Shown one piece after another: positions 11,115-20,055 of a stretch of 64,000 nt of DNA. Source of the stretch: JACVRW01 sp963734365 (lineage in GTDB: Bacteria > Actinomycetota > Thermoleophilia > Solirubrobacterales > Thermoleophilaceae); the NCBI GenBank assembly GCA_963734365.1, contig CAVTGV010000008.1, positions 186,001 to 250,000 on the forward strand. Direction: 5' to 3'. Positions within the stretch are counted from its first letter, which is position 1. Each line of letters opens with the position of its first letter. Below the pieces are notes generated by a model. That model saw only the letters and a program-made list of their open reading frames with translations, made no database searches and was not told the DNA's origin. The translations under genes and the position numbers were made by a program.

Positions 11115-12181
11115 TGGGGGTAGACATGGACACCGAGGTGAGGGAAACCGAGAACGTGGTGATCGTCGGCAGCGGGCCTGCGGGCTACACCGCCGCGCTC
11201 TACACGTCGCGGGCGGACCTGGATCCGCTGGTGATCGAGGGGTTCGCGTGGGGCGGCCTGCTCCAGCAGACGACCGACGTCGAGAACTATCCCGGCTACC
11301 CCGAGGGCGTGATGGGCCCGCAGATGATGCAGGACCTGCGCGACCAGGCGGCCCGCTTCGGCACTCGCTTCATCACCGATGACGCCACCAAGATCGATCT
11401 CGCCGACGAGGCCGGCGGCCTGCACACCGTCACGGTGGGCGGCAAGGAGATCAGGGCACGCGCCGTGATCCTCGCGATGGGCGCGGAGCCCAAGAAGCTC
11501 GGCGTGCCGGGCGAGGACGAGCTGGCGGCTCGCGGTGTCTCCTACTGCGCCACCTGTGACGCCGCGTTCTTCCGCGACCACGAGACGATCGTGGTGGGCG
11601 GCGGCGACACCGCGATGGAGGACGCCACCTTCCTGGCCAAGTTCGCCGGCAAGGTGTCGATCGTGCACCGGCGCGACGAGTTCCGTGCGTCGGCCATCAT
11701 GCTCGACCGCGCCAAGGCGATGGACAACATCGACCTGGTCACCCCCTACGTGGTCCAGAGCTTCGAGCCCGGCGAGAACGGCTCACTCGGCAAGGCCGTG
11801 CTCGAGAACACAGAGGACGGCTCGACGAAGGAGCTGCCCGTGACCGGCGCGTTCGTCGCGATCGGCCACAAGCCCAACTCCCACCTGGTGGCCGACCAGC
11901 TCCCGGTGGACGACGAGGGCTACCTGCTGGTCGAGGGGCGCTCCACCAAGACCAAGCTGCCGGGCGTGTTCGCGGCCGGCGACCTCACCGACCGCATCTA
12001 CCGGCAGGCCGTGACGGCCGCGGGCACCGGCTGTATGGCGGCGCTCGACGCCGAGGCCTTTCTGCGCGACACCCCCATCGACCCGGAGGCCCACTGGACG
12101 CCTGATCCCGACCGGGTCGAGGACGCCGGCCAGGCCGTGGCCGACAAGGCGGCCGTGGCCGCCGAGCCCGCGGCCGGCTAG
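11114..12181 (+). CDS. trxB: Thioredoxin reductase (NADPH, FAD)
   Basis: Reduces thioredoxin with NADPH through FAD and a redox-active disulfide. The 355-residue protein shows the FAD motif GSGPAGYTAALYTSR near residue 20, the active site CATC (CATCDAAFF, about 140) and the NADPH motif GGGDTAMEDA (about 160). The C-terminal FAD motif GVFAAGDLTD is also present. Length is typical plus a 30-residue Ala-rich tail. The ATG at 11114 overlaps the upstream stop (TAATG); an alternative ATG lies at 11126. No thioredoxin gene sits next to it, which is a departure from the common trxB-trxA pairing. Confidence 0.95.
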   Translation: MGVDMDTEVRETENVVIVGSGPAGYTAALYTSRADLDPLVIEGFAWGGLLQQTTDVENYPGYPEGVMGPQMMQDLRDQAARFGTRFITDDATKIDLADEAGGLHTVTVGGKEIRARAVILAMGAEPKKLGVPGEDELAARGVSYCATCDAAFFRDHETIVVGGGDTAMEDATFLAKFAGKVSIVHRRDEFRASAIMLDRAKAMDNIDLVTPYVVQSFEPGENGSLGKAVLENTEDGSTKELPVTGAFVAIGHKPNSHLVADQLPVDDEGYLLVEGRSTKTKLPGVFAAGDLTDRIYRQAVTAAGTGCMAALDAEAFLRDTPIDPEAHWTPDPDRVEDAGQAVADKAAVAAEPAAG

Positions 12182-12201
12182 CGGCCAAGCGCGGGCCCCC
12201 G

Positions 12202-13506
12202 GTGCCCGAGCGCTGGACCAACTGGGCACGCCAGCAGCGCTGCGCGCCGCAGCGCATCGAGCGCCCGCGCTCAGAGGACGAGCTGGCGCACGTGGTGGCC
12301 GGCGCCTCGCGGGTGAAGGTGGCCGGGTCGGGCCACTCATTCACCGACATCGCCTGCACCGACGGCGTGATGGTGGACCTGACGCGCATGCGCCGTGTGC
12401 TGGCGGTGGACGGCGACGAGGTCACGGTGGAGGCCGGGATCACCCTGCGTGAGCTCGGCGAGCAGCTGCGCCTGCGCGGCCTGGCGATGGAGAACCAGGG
12501 CGACGTGGACCCCCAGACGCTCGGCGGCGCGATCGCCACCGCCACTCACGGCACGGGCGCGCGCTTCGGCAACATCTCCTCGCGCGTGTCGCGGGTCCGG
12601 CTGGTGGACGGCAGCGGCGAGCTGCGTGAGCTGAGCGACGGCGACGAGCTGCGCGCGGCGCAGGTGAGCCTGGGCGCCCTGGGCGCGATCTCGGCAGTCA
12701 CGCTGCGCTGCGTTCCCGCCTTCTCGATCCACCGCGTGGACGAGCCGCGGCCGCTCGACGACGTGCTGTCGTGGCTCGGCGCGCTGGTGGACGCCCACGA
12801 CCACTTCGAAGCCTTCGTGATGCCCTACACACGCCGCGCGCTCACCCTGAGCTCCGAGCGCAGCGACCGTCCGCCGGAGCCGCCGGGGCGGGCGGAGGCC
12901 TTTCTCCGCGACGTGCTGATGGAGAACGCCGCGCTGGGCCTGGCCTGCCGGCTGGGCCGGCGCGTTCCGGCCCTGATTCCGTCGCTCAACCGAGCCATCG
13001 CATCGGCGATGGGACGCTCCGAGCAACTCGACGCCAGCAACCGCGTGTTCGCGAACGTGCGGCTCGTGCGCTTCACGGAGATGGAGTACGGCATCCCGCG
13101 CGAGCACGCCGCCGAGGCGCTCGAACGCGTGCTGGCCCTGATCGAGCGCCGGCGGCTGCCGATCGGCTTTCCCATCGAGCTGCGCGTGGCGGCGCCCGAC
13201 GACGCACTGCTCTCCACGGCCCACGGCCGGCCCACCGCCTACATCGCGGTGCACCAGTACCTGGGTATGGAGTACGAGACCTACTTCCGCGGCGTCGAGG
13301 CGATCATGGACGAGTACGGCGGCCGCCCGCACTGGGGCAAGCGCCACTATCAGTCCGCGGACACGCTCCGGCCGCGCTACCCCGAGTGGGAGCGCTTCGC
13401 GGAGGTGCGCTCCCGTCTGGACCCGGAGGGGCGCTTCGAGAACGACTACACGCGCCGGGTGCTCGGACTCAGCGGCAGTCGCGCGACAGCCGCTCGTCGA
13501 GCGTGA
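12202..13506 (+). CDS. D-arabinono-1,4-lactone oxidase/L-gulonolactone oxidase family FAD enzyme
   Basis: A 434-residue VAO-type flavoenzyme. The FAD domain carries VAGSGHSFTDIA, where the His is the usual covalent FAD attachment site, and TATHGTGARFGNIS. The C-terminal ALO domain has HWGKRHYQ, seen in aldonolactone oxidases. It oxidises an aldonolactone at carbon 2 with oxygen as acceptor; the exact sugar is not readable from sequence. The GTG start follows trxB by 20 bases, so it may share that transcript. Its last 38 bases overlap tail-to-tail with sulfatase 2 on the other strand. In several actinobacteria this enzyme is found near the deaminase/aldolase-like PLP gene that here lies at 16870-18097 (recollection, not checked). 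Confidence 0.88.
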   Translation: MPERWTNWARQQRCAPQRIERPRSEDELAHVVAGASRVKVAGSGHSFTDIACTDGVMVDLTRMRRVLAVDGDEVTVEAGITLRELGEQLRLRGLAMENQGDVDPQTLGGAIATATHGTGARFGNISSRVSRVRLVDGSGELRELSDGDELRAAQVSLGALGAISAVTLRCVPAFSIHRVDEPRPLDDVLSWLGALVDAHDHFEAFVMPYTRRALTLSSERSDRPPEPPGRAEAFLRDVLMENAALGLACRLGRRVPALIPSLNRAIASAMGRSEQLDASNRVFANVRLVRFTEMEYGIPREHAAEALERVLALIERRRLPIGFPIELRVAAPDDALLSTAHGRPTAYIAVHQYLGMEYETYFRGVEAIMDEYGGRPHWGKRHYQSADTLRPRYPEWERFAEVRSRLDPEGRFENDYTRRVLGLSGSRATAARRA

Positions 13507-15124
13507 CCAGCCGACCGTCGGTGGTCTGAACGCGGGCGCGCACTCGCCGGCCGCCCACCGGCGAGCCGAACGGCCGGCCGCGGTCCTCGCGCACGCGTAG
13601 CGCGCTGCGGAAGATCACCTTGTCGATGCCGCTGCCGCGCACGCGGGCCTTGCACGAACGCAGCGCCAGCCGGGCCGGCGGCTTGGCGCGGCAGGAGCGG
13701 GCGCGGCAGACGGACAGCTGGCCGAGGCGCTCAGCCAACTCGGCCTGTACGCCGGCGTAGGCCGGGTCGTTGTGCAGGCTCGTGAGCTCGTAGGGATCGC
13801 GCTCGAGGTCGTACAGCTCGCGCTCGCCGTTGGCGTACTGCGCGTACACGTAGCGGTAGGTGCGAAGGGCGTCGTAGGCAGGCTGGTTCAGGCCGCCGGC
13901 TCCCTCGATCAGCAGGTCGCGCCCCCACTCGAGGCCGCGGTCCTCCATCAGCCCGAACAGGGAGCGTCCGTCCTGCGGCAGCCCCGCCCGCGCATCCGCG
14001 GCATCGAGGATGGTGGGCGCGAGGTCTGCATTGGTGGTGAGCTGACGCCGGTGCGCCCCGCGCGGCACCCCGGGGCCGCGCATGAGCAGCGGCACGCGGA
14101 TCGAGGGCTCGTACACCAGCACCTTGCCGTTGGCGATGCGGTGCTCGCCGTGGAAGAAGCCGTTGTCGGACGTGAAGAGGATCAGGGTGTCGTCGAGCTC
14201 GCGCTCGGCGCGCAGGGTGTTGACCATGTTCACCACCGCGTCGTCCACCGCCAGCAGCGACTCCAGCCGCTGCCGGTAGTTCTCGTCGATAGCCCTCGCC
14301 CGGACGGCATTGATGGGAGGGCGAGCCTGGATGAAGCTCGGCTTGTCGGCCACGTCGGCCTCGTTGTACGACGGGTCCGGGGGCAGGGGCTCGGTGGCGA
14401 ACCGGTTGATGTGCCGGGGGGCGGGGGACGGCGTGCCCAGGCGCAGCGGGTCGTCCGCGTCCCTGGGGCCGCCGCTGTGCGGGGCGAGGAAGGCCACCGA
14501 AAGGAAGATGGGCGTGCGCGTCTCGCCCATGCGCTGGATCACCGACAGCGCTCGCGCGGAGTAGTAGTCGGTGGAGTAGAAGAACGGACTGCGGTCCACG
14601 CCGTAGGTGTTGAGAAGGCCGTTCTCGTTGAGCGTGTAGCCGTAGTACCGGTACGTCGACGGATCCACCGAGCCGTACCACTCGCTCCAGCCCGGCGGCA
14701 CCTCGGTGGGCGGCGAGTCCACCCCGTAGCGGTTCAGGAACTTGCCGATGTGGATGGTGCGGTAGCCCGCGCGCTGCAGCCAGATCGGCAGCCACTCGCT
14801 CTTGTTGAGCCGCCCGTAGCCGCCGTCGGGCGGGACGTTGCCGAGCACGCCGTGATTGTGCGAGTACTCGCCGGTGAAGAACGTGGACCGCGACGGGCAG
14901 CAGAGCGGGTTGGACACGAAGAAGCGATCGAAGGTGGTGCCGGCGTCGCCGATCACCCGGCGGACCCCCGGCATCACCCGCATCGACTCGAGGGTCTGGT
15001 CGTCGGTCATCACCACGAGGATGTTCGGGTGCTTCTGCGGGCGCTCGCGGTCCGGCTGGGCCGCGGCCGCGCCCGTGCAGGACAGCAGCGCCACGACCGC
15101 TACGAGCAGGGCACGCAGCCTCAT
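13469..15124 (-). CDS. Secreted sulfatase (type I, formylglycine)
   Basis: A 551-residue exported arylsulfatase/N-acetylglucosamine-6-sulfatase-like hydrolase. The N-terminus is a signal peptide with a possible lipobox ALLSC (Cys16). The metal site VMTDDQ is at 38-43, and C75 in CCPSR is the residue converted to formylglycine. SDNGFFHGEH supplies later metal and substrate ligands. The extended C-terminal domain after about residue 430 is Arg/Cys-rich and shared with its neighbour. The ATG at 15124 overlaps the stop of the sulfatase upstream (ATGA), so the two arose by tandem duplication and are translated together. Substrate is probably a sulfated polysaccharide or glycoconjugate (inference). 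Confidence 0.9.
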   Translation of the reverse strand: MRLRALLVAVVALLSCTGAAAAQPDRERPQKHPNILVVMTDDQTLESMRVMPGVRRVIGDAGTTFDRFFVSNPLCCPSRSTFFTGEYSHNHGVLGNVPPDGGYGRLNKSEWLPIWLQRAGYRTIHIGKFLNRYGVDSPPTEVPPGWSEWYGSVDPSTYRYYGYTLNENGLLNTYGVDRSPFFYSTDYYSARALSVIQRMGETRTPIFLSVAFLAPHSGGPRDADDPLRLGTPSPAPRHINRFATEPLPPDPSYNEADVADKPSFIQARPPINAVRARAIDENYRQRLESLLAVDDAVVNMVNTLRAERELDDTLILFTSDNGFFHGEHRIANGKVLVYEPSIRVPLLMRGPGVPRGAHRRQLTTNADLAPTILDAADARAGLPQDGRSLFGLMEDRGLEWGRDLLIEGAGGLNQPAYDALRTYRYVYAQYANGERELYDLERDPYELTSLHNDPAYAGVQAELAERLGQLSVCRARSCRAKPPARLALRSCKARVRGSGIDKVIFRSALRVREDRGRPFGSPVGGRRVRARVQTTDGRLVTLDERLSRDCR

Positions 15125-16825
15125 GAGCAGGCCCGCAGCATGCGGTCGAGCGTGAGCCGCCGACCGTCCGCGGTCTCGGTCCTCACGCGCAGGCGGAAGC
15201 GCCCGCTGGGTCGCAGCTTGCCGCGCGGGATGTCCTCCACCGCGGGCGCTTCGAACACCCGTCCCACCCGCCTGCGGCCGACGATGAAGTCCGTCTGGAG
15301 CACCTCGCCTCGATCCGAGCCGCCCAGCTTCACGCGCAGGTCGGTGCGCACGCAGCTGCGCACGGGCCGTCCCCTGGAGCGCACGTACAGCCTGAGGCCC
15401 GGACGGGGCGAGCAGCTCGCGCCGCTGCAGCGGTCGAGCCGGCGCAGCCGCTGGTGGAGCTCGCGCTGAACCCGGTGATAGCGGTCCTGCCCGTCCCGGC
15501 TCTGAAGCTCGAAGGGATCCTCGAAGAGGTCGTAGAGCTCGAACTCGCCGGTGGTCCGGTGCTCCACGTAGAGGAAGCGGTAGGTCCGGATGCCGCGGTA
15601 CGCGGGCACGTTGTTCGCACCCCTTCCGTTCTCGATCAGGATGTCGCGGCCCCACTCCTCGCCCGGGTCGGCTACGAGATCCAGCAGGGAGCGTCCGTCG
15701 AGCACCCGCCAGGGACTGACCCCGGCGGCGTCGAGCGATCGTGGCGGGAACGTCGATGTTGCCCACCAGGCGGCGGTCCACCCGGCCGCGGGGGATACCC
15801 GGCCCGCGCATGACGAGCGGGACGTGGATCGACTCCTCGTAGGGCAGCACCTTCTCGGCCAGCGCCCGGTGCTCACCGTGCATGAAGCCGTTGTCCGACA
15901 GGTACACGATCAGCGTGTTCTCGAGCTCGCCGGTTCGCTGCAGTGCGTCGACGACGCTGGCCACGCCCTCGTCCACCGACATCAGGGCCTCGAGCTCCTG
16001 GCGCCAGTTCTCCTCGACCCCGGCGATCTTCGTGGGTGTCAGGCGAGGGCGGTCGGCCACCACCTGGGGCTTGTCGTACATGCTCCTCTCGTTGAAGCTC
16101 GGCAGGCGCGGCATCGCATACCCGGCGAACGCGTCGCGGTGGCGGGGCGCGGGGGAGGGCGTGCCCGGGCTTTCGGGGTCGTCGGGGTCGACCGGACGGC
16201 CGCGATGCGGCGCCACGTACCAGAGCGAGAGGTAGAAGGGCTGCGCCGACGGCGCCGCGTTCTCGATCAGTCCCACCGCGCGCCGCGTGAACTGATCGGT
16301 CTCGTACTCGCCGGGCCGTGCGGGGGTCGGATAGGAGCGCAGCACGCCGTTCTCGTTGACCTTCCAGCTCGCGTAGTTGAACGCGCTGGAATGCGGGCTG
16401 CCGTACCAGTCGGTGTAGCCGGCCGGGATGCCGTCGCGGTACTCGTATCCGTTCAGGTAGCGCCCCACGTGCATCGTGCGGTAGCCCGCGGACTCGAGCC
16501 ACACGGGCAGTGTGTTCGTGCTGTCGAGCGCCTTGAAGCCCCCGAAGGTCCCCGAGTTGTGCAGCACGCCGTGGTTGTGGGCGTACTGGCCGGTGAGATT
16601 GGTGGCCCGCGAGGGGCAGCACAGCGGGAAGCTGTCGTAGGCCTGGTCGAAGCGCGTGCCCTGCGCCGCGAGCAGGCTGTTCACCTGCGGCATCGTGGGC
16701 AGGCTCGCGGCCGTCTGGTCGTCGGTCATGATCACCACCACGTTCGGCTGGGCCAGCGCGGCGGGAGCCGCCAGCGCCGCCGCCGCGAGGAGCGCCACCA
16801 GTGCCGGCAGGAGTTTCCGGGCCAC
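15121..16825 (-). pseudogene. Secreted sulfatase, paralogue of the next gene, split by a one-base insertion
   Basis: The first gene of the sulfatase tandem (GTG at 16825). It has a signal peptide (ARKLLPALVALLAAAALA), VIMTDDQ at residues 31-37, formylglycine site C69 in CCPSR, and SDNGFMHGEH. Reading is normal up to VGNIDVPATI, then breaks at about 15736. One extra C on the plus strand (G on the coding strand) turns the expected LDAAGV into a frame that runs through to the second sulfatase. Skipping that base restores LDAAGVSPWRVLDGRSLLDL and a full C-terminus ending at 15121. The paralogue has PTILDAADA at the same place, which strongly supports the intended frame. Either a sequence error or a recent knockout. 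If the base is real, the product loses its last 200 or so residues. Confidence 0.85.
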
Positions 16826-16869
16826 GAGCCCCCCAACACGGCCGGTGCGCTCGTGTTGCGGGAGCCGGA

Positions 16870-18097
16870 TCAGAGCTCGCAGCGCCCCTCGCCGCGGTAG
16901 GTGGGCACCTCGTCGGCGATCTCGCCGCCGCTCAGGAGATACAGGCTGTTGAATCGCTCGCACAGCTCGCCGGCCTTGGCGTGGCGCAGGTACACGTTGT
17001 TGCCCACGCGCAGGCTAGCGGCGGCCGCTCCGATCACCGGCGTCTGGACCTCGCCTGCACCCTCCGTTGCGTCGAGCTTGAGCCCGGGCGGCAGGTGCGG
17101 CTGCGGAAGGCGGTCGGCTCCCGCCGCGCCCGACGCCGGATAGCCGCCGCCGTGCAGCGTGGCCACCCCGCCGCTCGGGCGTCGCACCACCGGCATCGCG
17201 AACATCGCGGCGGGGGTGAGGCGAAACGACGAGTAGCGGTCGAACAGGGTGGGGGCGTAGAACCCCGAGCCGGCCGTGATCTTCGGTGACCACCGGCTCG
17301 CGGGTGGTCAGATGGACGCTGCCGGTGCCGCCGCCGTTGACGATCGGCACCTCGGCCACCTCGCGGACCGCTGCCACCACCGCCGCGCGCCGCTCGGCGA
17401 TCTCGGCCGACGAGCGGCGCTTCATGAAGCGGATGAGGGGCCGCGCGAGCCGCTTGCCCTCGGGCTCGTCGCCCAGCCCCGCGATGTGGGCCTCGTAGCC
17501 CATCAGCGCGCGCAGCTCGAACAACGGCCGGGCGGCGATCGTCTCGGCCAGCGTCCGGGCCTGCGCCGGTGTGCGCAGCGGGGAGCGCTTGGCGCCGATC
17601 TTCAGCCTCCCGCCCAGCGGCCACCAGCCCAGGTCGAGGTCGATGCAGACGGCGATCGGCCCCGGGCCGCCGGCGGCCGCCGCCTCGATGAAGTCGAGTT
17701 GCTCGACGGAGTCCACCATCACGATCGGCGGCCGCTCGGCCTGCAGGCGCGCCAGCCGCGCCAGCCCGGCCCGGTCGGCGGTCGGGTAGGCCAGCAGGAG
17801 GTCGCCGAAGCCCTGGTCGTGCAGCCACAGGCTCTCGCCGAGCGTGAACGTCATGAGCCCACTGAAGCCTGGGTCGCGCTCGAGGATCGAGGCCAGCACG
17901 GACCGGCAGCGCACCGACTTGCTGGCCACGCGGATCGGCGTGCCCTGCGCGCGGCCCAGCAGCTCGGCTGCGTTGGCCCAGAGGGCATCGAGGTCGACCA
18001 GGGCAAAGGGGGCGTCGATCCCGTGGAAGATCGACTCGAGCTCCTCGTACGAGCGCTGCCGGGCGGGGCGCCCGAGCCGTGGCTCGGTAACGGTCAC
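16870..18097 (-). pseudogene. PLP-dependent amino-acid racemase/aldolase-fold enzyme, frameshifted
   Basis: An alanine-racemase N-terminal (fold type III) protein of the D-threonine-aldolase/D-serine-dehydratase-like group, often annotated as amino acid deaminase/aldolase. The PLP lysine is K60 (RVASKSVRC). GYEAHIAGL and VNGGGTGS follow as phosphate-binding loops. Reading is normal from the GTG at 18097 to EPVVTE, then one extra base at 17282-17283 shifts the frame. Removing it gives ITAGSGFYAPTLFDRYSS and continues without stops to a normal C-terminus (LRVGNNVYLRHAKAGELCE) at 16870. The His/Cys in that tail (HAKAGELCE) fit the family's metal site. The whole would be about 408 residues. Confidence 0.82.
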
Positions 18098-18134
18098 GCG
18101 AGCGATTATCCCGCGTGGATAGCGTGGCCCCGCA

Positions 18135-18992
18135 ATGCCGCCCGCCCGCCGCGTTCCCCCCACCGTGCTCGTGATGGCGGCGGTCAGCTCGGTTCAGTTC
18201 GGCTCGGCGTTGGCCAAGACGCTGTTCGACGAGGTCGGGCCGGGCGGAACGGTCTTCCTGCGTCTTCTGCTCGCAGCGCTCGTGCTCACCCTGATCTGGC
18301 GACCCACGGTCACGGGCCACGGCCGGCGCGACCTGTGGCTCGTCTTCTGGTTCGGCCTCACCCTGGCCGGGATGAACCTGGCCTTCTACGCCTCGCTCGA
18401 CCGGATCCCGCTCGGGGTGGCGGTGACATTCGAGTTCGTCGGTCCGCTTGGCGTGGCGGTGTGGGGCTCGCGTCGCCCGCGCGATCTCGTCTGGGTCGGG
18501 CTCGCCGCGGTCGGGATCGTGCTGCTGTCCGATTTCGGCTCGTCCGATCTCGACGCGGCCGGCGTGGGCTTCGCCCTCCTCGCCGGTGCCTTCTGGGCGG
18601 CCTACATTCTCCTCAGCGCTCGCGTGGGCCGAGTCTTCCCGGGCGGGAGCGGCCTGGCGCTGTCGATGCTGGTGGGCGCGGCGCTGCTGGTGCCCGTGGG
18701 CGTGGCCAGCGGTGGCGCGGACATGCTGGCGCTCGGGGTGCTGGGCACCGCACTGGCGGTGTCGCTGCTGTCCTCGGCCATCCCCTACTCGCTGGAGATG
18801 GAGGCCCTGCGCTCGCTTCCCGAAGCGGTGTTCGGGGTGCTCATGTCGATCGAGCCGGCCATCGCGGCGCTGGCCGGCTTCGTGGTGCTGGGGGAGAGCC
18901 TCTCCACGCGGGAGGTGATCGCGATCCTGTTCGTGATGGCGGCCAGCGCCGGCGCGGCGCGGACGGCCACGGTGATCACGCGCGACCCCTAG
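18135..18992 (+). CDS. EamA/DMT-family exporter, RhtA-like
   Basis: A 285-residue inner-membrane transporter with ten predicted transmembrane helices in two EamA repeats (about 10-130 and 140-275). The second repeat ends in IPYSLEMEALRSLPE, FGVLMSIEPAIAALAG and VVLGESLS, the region that distinguishes RhtA-type threonine/homoserine exporters within the drug/metabolite superfamily. Amino-acid efflux is therefore the likely role, but the substrate is inference. The ATG at 18135 has no strong Shine-Dalgarno. It is divergent from the PLP gene, with a 37-base gap between the starts, so they may share a regulatory region. Confidence 0.87.
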   Translation: MPPARRVPPTVLVMAAVSSVQFGSALAKTLFDEVGPGGTVFLRLLLAALVLTLIWRPTVTGHGRRDLWLVFWFGLTLAGMNLAFYASLDRIPLGVAVTFEFVGPLGVAVWGSRRPRDLVWVGLAAVGIVLLSDFGSSDLDAAGVGFALLAGAFWAAYILLSARVGRVFPGGSGLALSMLVGAALLVPVGVASGGADMLALGVLGTALAVSLLSSAIPYSLEMEALRSLPEAVFGVLMSIEPAIAALAGFVVLGESLSTREVIAILFVMAASAGAARTATVITRDP

Positions 18993-18996
18993 CTGC

Positions 18997-20034
18997 TCAG
19001 CGCAGGTAGATCGGGTTGGACAGGATCCAGGTCCGCTCGCGGCCCTTCGACCGCCTCAGGGCCTCCGCCCGGTACACGCCCGGCCCCTCTATCTCCACGT
19101 CCAGCAGCGCGCCCTCAGCACCCGCAATCTGCACGCCGTCGCGCAGCAGCCGCAGCCGCGCCGCCAGCGGCACGCGGATCTGCACCGTTCGGCGGCCCGC
19201 GGGCGCCTCCCCGCCCATCGGCACGTCGCCGGCCTCGAAGCGAAAGCCGCGCGCGGGAGCGATCGAGTCCACCGCGATGTAGCAGCGTCCCTCGCGCAGG
19301 GCCCCGTAGACCAGCTCGCGGTCGTGCTCGAGCTCACCCGTCGGTGCGCGCTCGCACAGCACGTGCGTGCGGATGAAGCGGAACGAGCGGCGGTAGCTCA
19401 TGATCTTCAGCGGCACGACGCGCCCGACTCGCTTCCCGAACTGATGGGCGTCGAGTCCGCCGAGACCGACCACCCGGCGCTCGCGGCAGAGCTCGTCCCA
19501 CGCGCGCAGGTTGCGCTCCGGCGGATGGTCGAGGGCGCGCGCCGGCGTGATCACGAAGCGCAGCAGCCCGGCCACGCTGTCCACCGCCTCGCCGGTGTCG
19601 TTGACGAAGCTCCACAGCTCGACGCCCGTGAGGTGCTCGGAGTCCAACGCGTCGAAGGGCATGCCGTGGCCCACGCGCTTGCGGAAGCGCTCCGAGCCGG
19701 CCGACCAGGGGTGGGCGGCGAAGCCGAAGCCGCCCGCCGCGGCCACCGCGCGGCAGATGCCTGGCGCGTCGAGGCCCGAGTGGTCGATCTCCTCGTCGAG
19801 CCCGAAGGCCAGATAGTGGTTGCGCCGGGCGGGCGATACCTCCTCGCCCACCAGCAGGAGCACCTTGCCGTACCAGCCCTCCTCGCCGCGCCGCTTGGCC
19901 TCGAGGGTGTCGTGATCGGTGAGCAGCACCACGTCGGCGCCGGCCCGGCGCGCGGCCCGGGCGATCTCCGGCACGGTGCCGGTGCCGTCGGAGTAGAGCG
20001 AGTGGAGATGGACCACGCAGGCCAGGTCGTGCAT
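18997..20034 (-). CDS. PHP-domain metal-dependent phosphoesterase
   Basis: A 345-residue protein. The N-terminal PHP domain shows VHLHSLYSDGT (first metal motif), LLTDHDT (second), a central Glu (VGEEVS), AHPWSAG and GLDAHQFG as later ligands. The order of His and Asp residues matches PHP phosphoesterases, which hydrolyse phosphate esters with a tri-metal site. The C-terminal 100 residues (ARGFRFEAGDVPMGGEA onward) form a beta-rich extension like those in PHP proteins that bind nucleotide or sugar phosphates. ATG 20034 is chosen because it starts MHDLACVVHLHS; sequence upstream reads through without conserved character. It is divergent from the winged-helix gene, with only 21 bases between. 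Confidence 0.88.
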   Translation of the reverse strand: MHDLACVVHLHSLYSDGTGTVPEIARAARRAGADVVLLTDHDTLEAKRRGEEGWYGKVLLLVGEEVSPARRNHYLAFGLDEEIDHSGLDAPGICRAVAAAGGFGFAAHPWSAGSERFRKRVGHGMPFDALDSEHLTGVELWSFVNDTGEAVDSVAGLLRFVITPARALDHPPERNLRAWDELCRERRVVGLGGLDAHQFGKRVGRVVPLKIMSYRRSFRFIRTHVLCERAPTGELEHDRELVYGALREGRCYIAVDSIAPARGFRFEAGDVPMGGEAPAGRRTVQIRVPLAARLRLLRDGVQIAGAEGALLDVEIEGPGVYRAEALRRSKGRERTWILSNPIYLR

Positions 20035-20055
20035 GGCGTCATCATCGCGTGTGCC

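Noticed and set aside
13469..16963. A 1164-residue double-sulfatase open frame on the minus strand
   Set aside because: It spans a one-base insertion: the frame leaves the first sulfatase, passes through about 200 non-conserved Arg/Pro-rich residues and enters the second. The separate start (15124, ATGA) and the paralogue alignment show two genes.
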